A DNA stretch of 64,000 nt, taken from IMG/VR virus record IMGVR_UViG_3300023170_000007, positions 62,001 to 126,000 of that record; one strand, given 5' to 3'. Positions 17,329-26,416 of this stretch are shown in pieces. The DNA comes from a virus. Positions within the stretch are counted from its first letter, which is position 1, and each line of letters starts with the position of its first letter. Both the position numbers and the translations under genes were made by a program. The notes beneath the pieces were generated by a model that was not told where the DNA came from, searched no databases, and was given only the letters and a program-made list of their open reading frames with translations.

Positions 17329-17798
17329 TGAGTGAGCATACCGGTAATCCAGAGATTCGCGTAATTAATGAAGAGTATGAGCGAGTCCTGTCAAATCCAG
17401 ACAATATTATCGTGTCAGAAGAGCTCCAGCAGCTCATAGATTTGCCGATGGAACCGTCTGAAGAAGTCTATCCTTATGATGAAGAAGCTCCCTTAGATAC
17501 AGCTGCAGTAACTATACTTAATTCTGAAGGTATGCCCATGTCAGTTCGTGGTGCATTGGCAGAGCTTAGTTACTCTGGAGAAGCATACACTATCACAATA
17601 CAGGCCGAAAAGGTCAGACAGGGCTTTCTAGAGGCTTTAGACACCAACGTTCGGAACTCACAAGACATCCAGCTAATTGTTGATGGCGTATACGAGTCTG
17701 ACATGACGGCTAGAATCTATAAGTGGGCTGTTAAATCAGTTGCACCACATGTACAAGAGTTTACATTACACTTTAGGAGCAAAGATGGCATCTTTTGA
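17328..17798 (+). CDS. Unknown protein
   Basis: A 156-residue acidic protein whose start overlaps the previous stop by one base. The N-terminal ~60 residues look disordered. The rest alternates strands and helices (AYTITIQAEKVRQGFLEAL; HVQEFTLHFRS). No family recognised. It belongs to the tightly packed virion-like block. Confidence 0.55.
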   Translation: MSEHTGNPEIRVINEEYERVLSNPDNIIVSEELQQLIDLPMEPSEEVYPYDEEAPLDTAAVTILNSEGMPMSVRGALAELSYSGEAYTITIQAEKVRQGFLEALDTNVRNSQDIQLIVDGVYESDMTARIYKWAVKSVAPHVQEFTLHFRSKDGIF

Positions 17799-17961
17799 TA
17801 AATTTATTGCTGACCTTGATCGACGTCAAGAGGAAAAGCGCAAGAGGTTAGAGCAGCTCCGTCAGGCGCAAGAAGAACTATCTGTAAGAGATAGAGTTAA
17901 GCTATACGCTGAGAAATGGCAGAATAGTATTAGATACTCTTCAAGCAAGGAGAGCAAGTAA
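17785..17961 (+). CDS. Small basic helical protein
   Basis: A 58-residue protein, charged and helical (DRRQEEKRKRLEQLRQAQEE). AGGAGC precedes ATG 17785. It overlaps the previous gene by 14 bases and its stop overlaps the next ATG (TAATG). No family recognised. Confidence 0.6.
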   Translation: MASFDKFIADLDRRQEEKRKRLEQLRQAQEELSVRDRVKLYAEKWQNSIRYSSSKESK

Positions 17962-18824
17962 TGGACATCAACTTGTTATCAGAAAAGATAGCTGCCCTCC
18001 TTTTAGAGGAAGAGTTTTCTGACGAAAGAGCGAAGCAGGATGATATTACTTCTGCAATCAAGGCCCACAATTTAGAGGCGCCGACTAAGAAGGACGATGA
18101 GAAAGCCCAAACCATAACAGACGAAGCTGAAGAAGACAAAGACTCTGAAGATGAGCAAGACGAAGAAGAGATCGATCCAAAGCCGACCCCAGAACCTGAA
18201 GAGGATGACGAGAATGAGTCGTTCGAAGCCGAAGTTAAGGCACCCCCTAAAGATCCTACGGTAGATGACATAGCTGATCAGATCAACAATCTCCGCGCCG
18301 GCAAAAGCTTAAAAGATGAAGGTGTGCTGAGTCAATTAAACGATTATTTCGAGAAGCTTGGACAAGCAGAAGAGAGGTCACTTTATGTATTCCTCAGCTC
18401 TCTGGCTGCGATCCTCACCGGGGGTGCGACTGGCGAAGAAGCACCGCGTCCTGAGACGATGGGTGTCAACATTGACATGAAGCCGAAGAAGGTAAAACAA
18501 CCAACTGCTTCTGCGGTTCCCCAAGTCGACATGACTGGAGCTCAAGCTCCGATAACGGTCGGCGAAGTTTCTGACACAACTGCTTATAAACTCATGGTTC
18601 TTGAGGGCCACGGTCCAGGTGATCGCCATAGATGTGTAGATGGCAGACTTGTCAAATTTGGTAGCAGAGACTGCATCAGGGATGTAAAGAAGAGGATAAA
18701 TGATACCATGTCTTTACGAGATGGGTGTGGCACTGGCACCGCCGACAGAGCTAGCTTAAATGGCGTTCTGAAATTTTTAAGACAGAAGCTTCGTGCTGCC
18801 AACAAAATCTATGCAGACAGATAG
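17961..18824 (+). CDS. Acidic virion-type protein with head-leader-like N terminus
   Basis: A 287-residue protein. The first ~20 residues (LLSEKIAALLLEEE) form an amphipathic helix with several (L/I)xE sites. An acidic disordered region (~residues 30-95), a small helical domain (~100-160) and a C-terminal domain with paired cysteines (HRCVDG, RDCIRDV, GCGTG) follow. Probably packaged in or assembled with the head. Function unknown. Confidence 0.6.
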   Translation: MDINLLSEKIAALLLEEEFSDERAKQDDITSAIKAHNLEAPTKKDDEKAQTITDEAEEDKDSEDEQDEEEIDPKPTPEPEEDDENESFEAEVKAPPKDPTVDDIADQINNLRAGKSLKDEGVLSQLNDYFEKLGQAEERSLYVFLSSLAAILTGGATGEEAPRPETMGVNIDMKPKKVKQPTASAVPQVDMTGAQAPITVGEVSDTTAYKLMVLEGHGPGDRHRCVDGRLVKFGSRDCIRDVKKRINDTMSLRDGCGTGTADRASLNGVLKFLRQKLRAANKIYADR

Positions 18825-18836
18825 TAGGAGCGCTTT

Positions 18837-19628
18837 GTGCTTAGAGAAGCCAGGACCAGACTACATACATTATCTTACACTGAATTTGAGCGTGTCGCCA
18901 CTGAGCTTTGCTGTTCTTCTTTAGAGGTTTTCCCGATATTCGAATGTGTCAAAGTATTTGCTCGCTTGAATAGCGTCGGTGATGTAACGTATGCTAGACA
19001 CCCTGAAGACGTAAATAGAGATGACATATCTTTATTTGAAGTGTCATCCAGGATAAAAGACTCTGCTCGAGCGGCAGCTGTAGAGCTGGCACTAACAGAG
19101 CTCGAGAGTGCCTTAAAACTAGAGTGGCCCTTCTCGGCTGGTTCTTCGACGTGGTTACAACTAGAAATACTGCACCCATCGATACAATCTCGTGCCGTCC
19201 AAAATAGTCCATCCATCGTGATCAGGAAAGCATGCCGACTTCGCACACGAGGAGGAAGGGTTATTTGCGAATCTTCTCCTGTCGTAGAGAGAATATTTGA
19301 AAGATTCAAGCCTCAGTGTCCACAATCACTCTCTACATTTAGCTTATTATGTGCACCAAGTATAACTTTGAAGAATATCGCGGGTCATGGAGTTCTATCA
19401 GAAAGTGTAAAGTTGGCGTCTGAAGGTCTTTTAATGGAAGCGAGTTCGTATCTTACCAAAGCTTTGATTTACGAAAATAAAATGACAGAGTCTACACCCG
19501 GTTTCTTTTTCGAGTTCGGTGGAGAGCAAATCAGGGTAGTCAGCGATAAATACTTCAACAAGGAAGTAGGAAACTCTAGTAAGATGAACAGTACACTTCC
19601 AATACCGATAGCCGGGTGGGTAAAATGA
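18837..19628 (+). CDS. Unknown protein
   Basis: A 263-residue protein starting with GTG after TAGGAG. TWLQLEILHPSIQ near the middle faintly resembles phage RNA-ligase-type nucleotidyltransferases, but no KxDG motif is present. The C-terminal PGFFFEFGGEQIRVVSDKYFN is beta-rich. I do not assign a function. Confidence 0.55.
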   Translation: MLREARTRLHTLSYTEFERVATELCCSSLEVFPIFECVKVFARLNSVGDVTYARHPEDVNRDDISLFEVSSRIKDSARAAAVELALTELESALKLEWPFSAGSSTWLQLEILHPSIQSRAVQNSPSIVIRKACRLRTRGGRVICESSPVVERIFERFKPQCPQSLSTFSLLCAPSITLKNIAGHGVLSESVKLASEGLLMEASSYLTKALIYENKMTESTPGFFFEFGGEQIRVVSDKYFNKEVGNSSKMNSTLPIPIAGWVK

Positions 19629-19855
19629 AAAACTGGGAAATCATAGAAGAAGCTATTGAGCTTGGGTCCCGATGTGAAGTCGAGACTTGGCTCGAATTAA
19701 AAAAGATGTTGCTGCTCACTCTGCCGGCTATGGAGAGAACAAAATTTTCCACTAGAGACCCGGACACTAAAATGCAATCCTTAAACCAGCTAGAAAAAGA
19801 AATAATTGATAATTATAGAAGGAAGACAGGCATCGACTTGGAGGTACCCAGGTGA
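19625..19855 (+). CDS. Small helical protein, unknown
   Basis: A 76-residue protein, helical and charged. ATG 19625 overlaps the upstream stop (ATGA), and its own stop overlaps the next GTG. No family recognised. Confidence 0.6.
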   Translation: MKNWEIIEEAIELGSRCEVETWLELKKMLLLTLPAMERTKFSTRDPDTKMQSLNQLEKEIIDNYRRKTGIDLEVPR

Positions 19856-21060
19856 GTAATCAAAATGAGACATTTATAAGGGAGCAAGTTCGTAAGATTC
19901 TCCTGGAGTTTGACGGTGATGCGGCTTGGGCCGTCGACAGATTCGGCGCAGGCCCTCGGTTGAATGTGATGAAGGCGTTGATTATGCCCTTTGTCGACGT
20001 TTTCAAGGTCGCATTTGTAGCAGCAAAAGACATCACATCAGCCGCCCTTGACATCACTCACTATGCGCTAACGTTTGATGGCGAAAAGCAGAAAAACATC
20101 AAGGAACGCTTTCGACAGAGAAGAGAAAAATACAAGGGTCAAATGAAGAACGCCATGAAGAACACAGATGCAGCCCTAAACAGCCCTGATGCTAAGATGT
20201 TTACGTTCTTAGCAGCACCACAGCTTGTTCTTGCAAAAGCCGCCGGCGGCCTTGCGTGGAGTGCTTCAGAGCCAGTTAGAGACAAGGTCGAAGATTTCTT
20301 TGGTGGTTCTTTAGGTATAGGCGACCGCGCGATATCTGCGTCGACTGATGCTGATAAATCACCCGGCTTAATGGCAGACCTTAAGAGAGCGTTCTTTGGA
20401 GAGGGACTTGACGAGATTGATGAGATAGAGCTGATCTTGATAGAGCAGGAAAAGCAGAAAGACTTTAAGCCACCGACAGAAGATGAGTTAGCAGAAATGG
20501 CTGCTGAATATATCAAGGAGTCCGGGTTCGATAAACAGATAGATGAGGCGTGGGACTCTATCATAGAAGATAAGCAGAAAGAGATTGACGAAGTCTTAGA
20601 GTCTCAACGTGCAAAAATAGAAGGCTTAACAGCTTTATCAATGGCCGAAACCCTAGAAGAAGCAGAAACAGCCGTAGGAAATTTAAAATCTCTAGACATA
20701 GATTTGTCAGAGCCCTTCACAAAAGTTAAAGAAGCGCTAAAGCAAGAAGCTGAAAAACTCAAGGCAGGGGGTCCAGAAACTGAAAAAATCATTGCCGCTC
20801 TACGAAAGTCACCCGAGGGTAAGGGGCTTGCCAAAGATGCTCCGCCCGAAGAGTTCCTTCCGATAATTGAAGCTAGTCTACTGGGCAGCACATTCAGCTC
20901 AGTGGTCGAGGATGCCAAGAACGAAGGTGCTGGTGAACTACTAGGCTTCGTCGCGGAAATGTCACCAGACGATCTAAAAAAGTTATCCTCTATGAGCCCT
21001 CGTGGAAAAGAGTACGCCGATATGATTTTCAAGTTTAGAGATGATCTCTTAAGCGTCTGA
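19852..21060 (+). CDS. Helical virion-type protein with head-leader-like N terminus
   Basis: A 402-residue protein starting GTG. The leader NETFIREQVRKILLEFDGD ends in LLE, the prohead-protease pattern. The remainder is helical, with hydrophobic stretches ~residues 40-70 (MPFVDVFKVAFVAAKDI) and ~115-140 that could contact membrane or pack internally, then an acidic helical C-terminal half. Likely an internal head or core protein. No homologue named. Confidence 0.6.
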   Translation: MSNQNETFIREQVRKILLEFDGDAAWAVDRFGAGPRLNVMKALIMPFVDVFKVAFVAAKDITSAALDITHYALTFDGEKQKNIKERFRQRREKYKGQMKNAMKNTDAALNSPDAKMFTFLAAPQLVLAKAAGGLAWSASEPVRDKVEDFFGGSLGIGDRAISASTDADKSPGLMADLKRAFFGEGLDEIDEIELILIEQEKQKDFKPPTEDELAEMAAEYIKESGFDKQIDEAWDSIIEDKQKEIDEVLESQRAKIEGLTALSMAETLEEAETAVGNLKSLDIDLSEPFTKVKEALKQEAEKLKAGGPETEKIIAALRKSPEGKGLAKDAPPEEFLPIIEASLLGSTFSSVVEDAKNEGAGELLGFVAEMSPDDLKKLSSMSPRGKEYADMIFKFRDDLLSV

Positions 21061-21116
21061 TTTCTTTTATATCTGCAAGTTAGTCGATATAATGTCTTCA
21101 ATCACGGGAGCTAACT

Positions 21117-21473
21117 ATGCAAAACAATAATCAAAGAAACTGGATACCTGAAATCTATTATGAAGAGACAGATGAGGGTATCACATCTCATATTCCTTTT
21201 ATATCAGTGCCAGCTAATGAGCAAATGCCGAATGTTCTATTCATGTTTGAGTCTAGGGAGACTGGGGAAGAAGAAGTGGGTCCTGATGGCGAACCAATGC
21301 CGATTGTAGATCTAGACCTTCACCAGTATGCAAATATGAATATTTTACGTGATAATTTGCCAGCAAGTGTTTATGATACTGTAAGGCAAGCTCTTGGCCT
21401 TGAGCCTCTCGCGGAGGCCACAGAGAAAGGAAAAAAGATAACAGAGAGTGTGAGAGATAAGCTCTCTACCTAA
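21117..21473 (+). CDS. Unknown acidic protein
   Basis: A 118-residue protein with a GGGAG site before ATG. The middle carries GEEEVGPDGEPMPIVD, an acidic loop, and the end is helical. No family recognised. A TATAAT box lies 24 bases upstream without a matching -35. Confidence 0.55.
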   Translation: MQNNNQRNWIPEIYYEETDEGITSHIPFISVPANEQMPNVLFMFESRETGEEEVGPDGEPMPIVDLDLHQYANMNILRDNLPASVYDTVRQALGLEPLAEATEKGKKITESVRDKLST

Positions 21474-21483
21474 TCTGACATTC

Positions 21484-21512
21484 GTGTAAATTGCTGTTAA
21501 CTAGTGTATAAT
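21484..21512 (+). promoter_or_regulatory. Phage promoter GTGTAA-N17-TATAAT
   Basis: GTGTAA (21484-21489) and TATAAT (21507-21512) are 17 bases apart. The same pair recurs upstream of the tRNA cluster and other units. It would drive the nuclease gene at 21548, whose AGGAGG lies between. Confidence 0.6.
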
Positions 21513-21547
21513 AATCCTGTAAGTCATTCAACAGGAGGTGCTAGTTT

Positions 21548-22213
21548 ATGCGACAATACTTGAACCGCGAGAGATCGGTAGAAGCTATAAAAAATATCAA
21601 ATCTCTTTTCTCAGATCTTGACGGCGTGTACAGCAAGTATGGAATCGATATCAGTCGAGATGTTGGTCGAAAGAATATTTTGATTTCCGCCGCTCAGGAA
21701 CACTTCTTTGCGCAAGCCATCGCGAGCCTTGTTGGTGAGTGCTCAAATGACGGCCGCACTGGAATGGCTGATATTGTTATCGACAGTTTAGACGACAGAG
21801 AAGTTGAGTGTAAGGTCGTATGTCAAGGAAAGAAGGGATCTTGGTCTCTTCAAGCCGACAAAGCCTCTCTGGAAAGAAAGGGAAGCTGCGATTTTTTATA
21901 TCTTCTTTTTGACAGAGATCACGAAAACGTAGCAGTGTTTTTATTCTCTGATCTTGTAGCAGATGATTTTTACGATCCAGCACCAGGATCGAGGGGCAAA
22001 GCTCGACTTAAGAAATCCTCAGCGTTTAAGAAATGCTTGCCTATCGTAGGTGACTTCCAGAATCTCCGTGAAGAGTACGTAAGAAAGTATACCGCTAGCG
22101 TCTCCGCCGCCGAAACACCGGCTCAAAAAACTAAAGCTGAACAAAAGCTGGAAATGTGGTACAATAAAGAAGATTCATATCGTATCAAACTGGAGAGTGT
22201 CAATGAGTTATAA
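21548..22213 (+). CDS. PD-(D/E)xK-type endonuclease-like protein
   Basis: A 221-residue protein with MADIVIDSLDDREVECKVV, which fits the D...ExK catalytic core of restriction-like nucleases (Asp, then Glu and Lys in VECK). An upstream helix (AAQEHFFAQAIASLVGE) fits the first core helix. The GKKGSWSLQADKASLERKG stretch could contact DNA. It sits next to a 5'-3' exonuclease. Role in recombination, host DNA breakdown or restriction is open. Confidence 0.6.
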   Translation: MRQYLNRERSVEAIKNIKSLFSDLDGVYSKYGIDISRDVGRKNILISAAQEHFFAQAIASLVGECSNDGRTGMADIVIDSLDDREVECKVVCQGKKGSWSLQADKASLERKGSCDFLYLLFDRDHENVAVFLFSDLVADDFYDPAPGSRGKARLKKSSAFKKCLPIVGDFQNLREEYVRKYTASVSAAETPAQKTKAEQKLEMWYNKEDSYRIKLESVNEL

Positions 22214-22700
22214 AGACTTTCCTGTAGGGAGCGTTGTCTATTTTCTACACAAAGAAAGAGTTGTACCCGCACAGGTTTACGAAAAGATAGTCAGAACATC
22301 GATGGACGGATCAAAATCTACGTATCTTGTGAAGGTTAGGTCGAAGTCTAAGGCCCCAGCTCAAGATGGGTTTACTGTATTTGAACTTGATCCATCGAAC
22401 ATATCTGTGTTTCAAACCCCAGACGAGATCAAGCAGTTTATGGTCGAAAGAGCGACCGAAGCAGTTTCTAGTTTAGTGGATCTTGCTGTACAGGCATCCT
22501 CAATCTTTGAAAATGTTGTTTCACCTGCCACTGCTGATGCGAGCTTACCTACCGAGCCTGACTCCGTTAAAGAAGACCACGAATCCTGGCACGTTCCCGC
22601 CGCCGAGCGACCCCTAAAGGGTGCTTCTTCAAAGCCCAATGCCAACGAATACGCAGAAGTAGACTTAGGAAACGGGCAAAAAGCAAGAATTAAAATGTGA
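22203..22700 (+). CDS. Unknown protein with C-terminal WHxPAAxRPL motif
   Basis: A 165-residue protein. The first ~65 residues form a small beta barrel (FPVGSVVYFLHKERVVPAQV). A helix follows, then a disordered tail carrying ESWHVPAAERPLKG, almost the same as ESWHTPAALRPLRK in the protein at 27.0 kb. Start ATG 22203 follows GGAGAG. The shared tail motif may bind a common partner. Confidence 0.6.
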   Translation: MSYKDFPVGSVVYFLHKERVVPAQVYEKIVRTSMDGSKSTYLVKVRSKSKAPAQDGFTVFELDPSNISVFQTPDEIKQFMVERATEAVSSLVDLAVQASSIFENVVSPATADASLPTEPDSVKEDHESWHVPAAERPLKGASSKPNANEYAEVDLGNGQKARIKM

Positions 22701-22706
22701 GGAAAT

Positions 22707-23546
22707 ATGAGACATCTAATTCTAGATGCTAACAACTTGCTGTTTCGCGCGCGCCATGCGTGCTATCAGCGAAATTATGACCACGTGATTATTCACACAT
22801 TCTTTCGGAGCATCAAGCCGATCGTAGAAAGGTTTGATCCAGACTGTGTGTATTTTGTTCTCGATGGTTATCCGAAGAAGAGAATGGAGCTAGCATCTGA
22901 CTACAAGGGAACTAGAGAGTATCACGATAAAGACAACTTTCGTGTCCAGCGCAAGAAGTCTGTCGCAATGATTAAAGAAAGTGTCCCCTTTCTTGTCATG
23001 CGTCATCCAGAGATGGAGGCAGATGATGTTATCGCTGATCTAGTTTTAAGAAAGCTGCCTGCTCAGGATGAGAAGATTATTTGCTCCAGTGATACTGACT
23101 TTATCCAGCTTTGTCAAGTCCAGGGCAATGAGGTTAAGCTTTACAATCCTGTAAAGAAAGATTTCCGCGAACCACCTGAGTACCCCTACGCTGAATGGAA
23201 GGCTCTACGGGGTGACGCCGCAGATAACATTCCTGGTCTTCGTGGAATCGGCAACAAAAGGGCGACCACTCTTCTTACTGAGGCAGATGCGCTCGCAGAT
23301 TTCTTTGAGAAGAAGCCTGATATGAAGCCACAGTATCTTCATAATCTAGAAATGATTGAGCTAAGAGCGATGTCTGAAAAAGAGTTCGATGAGGTAGACA
23401 TGTGGTTTGCGTCTGATTCACTTCAAACGCTCAGGGAAACCTTTACGTCAATGAACTTGAAAAGTATGATTACAGACAAAGCTTGGAACAATTACACAAA
23501 GCCATTTGGAGGTCTGAAAGATGGACGAGAATGTTTTATCAAATGA
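22707..23546 (+). CDS. FEN/PIN-type 5'-3' exonuclease (T4 RNase H-like)
   Basis: A 279-residue flap nuclease. Metal-binding motifs in order: LILDANNLLFRA (N-terminal Asp), YKGTRE, MEADDVIADL, SSDTDF, then GDAADNIPGLRGIG, the helix-hairpin-helix that binds duplex DNA. Members remove RNA primers and flaps during replication. Size and motif order match T4 RNase H and the polymerase I 5' nuclease domain. Confidence 0.92.
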   Translation: MRHLILDANNLLFRARHACYQRNYDHVIIHTFFRSIKPIVERFDPDCVYFVLDGYPKKRMELASDYKGTREYHDKDNFRVQRKKSVAMIKESVPFLVMRHPEMEADDVIADLVLRKLPAQDEKIICSSDTDFIQLCQVQGNEVKLYNPVKKDFREPPEYPYAEWKALRGDAADNIPGLRGIGNKRATTLLTEADALADFFEKKPDMKPQYLHNLEMIELRAMSEKEFDEVDMWFASDSLQTLRETFTSMNLKSMITDKAWNNYTKPFGGLKDGRECFIK

Positions 23547-23712
23547 AGAAATCCAGCGATTAAGAAGCCTGGGCGTCTTGACAGAGACTGAGATCGCGAT
23601 GAGGCAAGGAGATCTTCTTGTTGCTGTTGACGTAGTTTCTAACACCCGCCGCGTCGTTGATTCTTCTAACGTTACAGAGAGTGTGTCTTCTAAAAGGTTA
23701 CTAAAGGGATGA
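23521..23712 (+). CDS. Small protein, unknown
   Basis: A 63-residue protein overlapping the exonuclease end by 26 bases. The first half is helical with a short helix-turn-helix look (SNEEIQRLRSLGVLTETEI). Its stop overlaps the chaperonin start (ATGA). Translation coupling with the chaperonin is likely. No family recognised. Confidence 0.5.
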   Translation: MDENVLSNEEIQRLRSLGVLTETEIAMRQGDLLVAVDVVSNTRRVVDSSNVTESVSSKRLLKG

Positions 23713-25286
23713 TAGAACAAACATACAAGGTCGTCAGCTTCGGAGACGATGCCCGTGAACGAGTCCGTGTTGGTGTAGAGACATTAACGGATGCTGTAAA
23801 AGTTACGATGGGACCCAGCGGACACAACGTCTTGATTGAGCAGCCTTCTGCTCCCCCTATATTGACAAAGGACGGTGTCACAGTCGCTAGAGCAGTGAAC
23901 TTGCGAGATAAATTTGCGAATCTCGGCGTACAATTAGTTCGTGAAGCAGCACAAAGAACAGCTGAAGAAGCTGGTGATGGAACAACAACTGCGACTGTTT
24001 TGGCTAATGCTCTGTATAGAGAAGGACTGACCGCTCTTGATAATGGGACAGGTCTACGAGAGCTTCGAGAAGGAATGCAGACTGCAACAACTGAGCTGTG
24101 CCAGAGAGTACAAGATGCTGCCACACCGATAACGTCGGATGACGAGCTTCTTAAAGTCGCAAACATATCTGTTAATCATGAGACAGAGCTAGCTCGTTTG
24201 ATTGTGGAAGCGATAAAAGCAGTGGGAGACCACGGCACAGTGACAGTTGACGAAGCAAAGGGGTTTGCGAGCTCTCTAGAGGTTGTGGAAGGATGCGAGC
24301 TCGATAGAGGATATACTTCGCCTTATTTTGTGAACAAGCCGGCTCGCATGGCTTGTGAGCTCCAGAATCCAGCTATTTTGGTAACAGACCAGAAGATATC
24401 CGCTGTTAGTCATATTATGCATTTTATGGAGGAGTCGCATAGGGAGAACCGTCCTTTCGTGATAATTTCTCCTGAAGTTGCTGGTGATGCAATGCAGGCG
24501 CTAATTGCGAATACGACAAAGAACATTCTTAAGTCATGTGTTCTCGCAGCACCAGAATTTGGAAATGCACGTCTAGAATCTCTAAGAGACCTTTGCGTGT
24601 TATTGGGGTGCGAGCTCCTGACCGGTGATCCTTCAGGCTGGAGAGAAAAGAAGCTGTCCGACTTAGGCAGCTGTAAGAAACTATCGGCGTTTCGGTTTAG
24701 AACGATATTCGTTGGCGCCCGAGGTTCTAAAGAAGAGTGTGAGAACAGGTCTATGGAGATAAAAGATGCAATGGGGACGTCAGACGATGATCTAAGACAA
24801 GTTCTTTCTCGAAGGCTCCGGCGTCTTAATAGCGGAATCGGGATTCTACGAGTTGGCGGTTCAACGGAAGCGGAAATTGGAGAGAGAAAAGATCGTGTTG
24901 AAGACGCTCTATACGCCACAAAAGCTGCGATGCAAGAAGGTATTGTGGCAGGGGGTGGTTCTCTTCTAGCAAAACTAGCGAAGCAAAGACTAGACAGTAG
25001 CGAGAAAATCAGCGCCGGTGAGAAAGTTGTATACACCGCCGCGTGTGAACCGTTACTCCAGATTGCTTTAAACTGTGGATCGTCTCCTGACGAAATATTA
25101 GATGAGGTTGGTGAAAAACCCGCTGGGTACGGATATAATGGTATCAGTGGCGAGGTTTGTGATTTGCTTGATGCGGGTGTTATTGATCCTGTTAGGGTTA
25201 CGAGACTAGCACTTCAAAATGCTTCAAGCGTTTCTATAAACCTACTCTCAATTGGCTGTACAATGGTAGAAGATCAGTTAGACTAA
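23709..25286 (+). CDS. GroEL-like group I chaperonin
   Basis: A 525-residue chaperonin, near full GroEL length. The ATP-binding KVTMGPSGHNVLI, KDGVTVARAV and GDGTTTATVLA motifs are intact. The apical domain (DRGYTSPYFVN onward) and the second equatorial part with EGIVAGGG and the catalytic-type Asp region follow. The Gly-Gly-Met tail of GroEL is missing. No groES-like gene is adjacent, so it may use the host co-chaperonin or work alone like the EL-phage chaperonin. It probably folds phage proteins. Confidence 0.92.
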   Translation: MIEQTYKVVSFGDDARERVRVGVETLTDAVKVTMGPSGHNVLIEQPSAPPILTKDGVTVARAVNLRDKFANLGVQLVREAAQRTAEEAGDGTTTATVLANALYREGLTALDNGTGLRELREGMQTATTELCQRVQDAATPITSDDELLKVANISVNHETELARLIVEAIKAVGDHGTVTVDEAKGFASSLEVVEGCELDRGYTSPYFVNKPARMACELQNPAILVTDQKISAVSHIMHFMEESHRENRPFVIISPEVAGDAMQALIANTTKNILKSCVLAAPEFGNARLESLRDLCVLLGCELLTGDPSGWREKKLSDLGSCKKLSAFRFRTIFVGARGSKEECENRSMEIKDAMGTSDDDLRQVLSRRLRRLNSGIGILRVGGSTEAEIGERKDRVEDALYATKAAMQEGIVAGGGSLLAKLAKQRLDSSEKISAGEKVVYTAACEPLLQIALNCGSSPDEILDEVGEKPAGYGYNGISGEVCDLLDAGVIDPVRVTRLALQNASSVSINLLSIGCTMVEDQLD

Positions 25287-25305
25287 AACAGGAGTGAGAA
25301 ATCAT

Positions 25306-25602
25306 ATGTCTAAACCGCAACCAACCTTTAATTTTGACGACTTGGGTCTCTTTAGGGAAGATAAGATTCGAAGAGAAGTTTTTTCCCTTGAAAATAAAAG
25401 AGGTGCTCTTATTCGTTCAGCTCGCGAAAAGTCAGATAAGACAGAGTTAGAACGAATTAATGCGCAGATTTTGCTAGTTGAGAACGATATTTGTTATCTG
25501 CAAAGAGAGCTAGACGTTAGGGAAAAAAGAAAGAAAGCTCACGAAAAATTCCTACAAAAAAATAAGAATAATCGTGCAAGAGGCGGCAGAACTGTTGTAT
25601 AA
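25306..25602 (+). CDS. Small basic coiled-coil protein
   Basis: A 98-residue protein. An N-terminal FNFDDLGLF precedes a charged coiled coil and a basic Asn/Lys/Arg tail. AGGAG precedes the ATG at 25306. Its stop lies within the promoter for the sigma gene. No family recognised. Confidence 0.55.
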   Translation: MSKPQPTFNFDDLGLFREDKIRREVFSLENKRGALIRSAREKSDKTELERINAQILLVENDICYLQRELDVREKRKKAHEKFLQKNKNNRARGGRTVV

Positions 25603-25603
25603 T
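25574..25603 (+). promoter_or_regulatory. Phage promoter GTGCAA-N18-TATAAT
   Basis: GTGCAA (25574-25579) and TATAAT (25598-25603) are 18 bases apart. The -35 matches the one at 63579 and is one base from GTGTAA. It would drive the sigma-factor operon that starts at 25658. Confidence 0.5.
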
Positions 25604-25657
25604 GTTTATGTTGGTTGGAATGGTTCTAGCTAACTGGTAACAAACAATGGAGGCCAA

Positions 25658-26416
25658 ATGATCTTAGATTCATATTTTGAAAAAGTAGGGAACCACTCTC
25701 TTCTCAGCAGAGAAGAAGAGGTCGAGCTAGCGAAAGCTATCGAGAATGGCGACGCTCGAGCCCGTAACAAGATGATTGAGTCAAATCTTCGTCTTGCTAT
25801 TTCTATTGCGAAGAATTTTCGTGATAAGGGCTGTTCTTTTGAGGACCTGATTCAAGAATCTAACCTTGGACTTATTCGCGCTGTCGATAGGTTCGACTGG
25901 CGTAAAGGCTTTAAGTTCAGTACCTACGCTGTGTGGTGGATTCGTCAAGCGGTCCAAGCTCATGTTGCAGGTCAGTCCGGTGCGATTAAGATGCCAACAT
26001 CTGCTCGAGCCATCATGTATAAGGCGCAGAAGTTTCGAGAAGAGTACGCTGAGGAGTTCGGATGTGATCCATCGCCTGATGAAGTTGCAACCGCTGTAGG
26101 TATTCCAACTGAGACTCTTAGGGCGATCTACAAATCTGGATCAAATGCTGTCTCTCTGGATCGTCCACTTGCAAGTGATGATTCTGGTGGTCGTACCTTC
26201 GCAGAGGTTGTTGGTGGCGTCGATGATAGCGATCCTGGAGAAGAGCTAGATAAGGTAGCTGTCAGGAAGATTCTGACTCAAGCGCTTAGAAAGCTGACAC
26301 CCCGTGAGGAAAATATTATCCGTCTCCGGTTCGGCCTAAGTGAAGAACCTTCGAATCACCAAGAGTTTCCAGTAACCGAACAAATGAAAGAAGAGATGAA
26401 AAGGAGAGTTAAGTAA
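25658..26416 (+). CDS. Sigma-70 family factor lacking region 4.2
   Basis: A 252-residue sigma factor. Region 1.2 (LSREEEVELAKAIENG), region 2 with the -10 reading helix (DLIQESNLGLIRAVDRFD, KFSTYAVWWIRQAV), region 3 (FGCDPSPDEVATAVGIP) and region 4.1 (LRKLTPREENIIRLRFGL) are all present. The protein then ends after a short charged tail, with no region 4.2 helix-turn-helix. That element seems to be in the next gene, which overlaps its stop. It should direct host RNA polymerase to phage promoters. Confidence 0.9.
   Translation: MILDSYFEKVGNHSLLSREEEVELAKAIENGDARARNKMIESNLRLAISIAKNFRDKGCSFEDLIQESNLGLIRAVDRFDWRKGFKFSTYAVWWIRQAVQAHVAGQSGAIKMPTSARAIMYKAQKFREEYAEEFGCDPSPDEVATAVGIPTETLRAIYKSGSNAVSLDRPLASDDSGGRTFAEVVGGVDDSDPGEELDKVAVRKILTQALRKLTPREENIIRLRFGLSEEPSNHQEFPVTEQMKEEMKRRVK

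Noticed and set aside
18837-19628. RNA ligase assignment for the 263-residue protein
   Set aside because: Only one stretch (TWLQLEILHPS) resembles phage ligase-type proteins and the KxDG lysine motif is missing.
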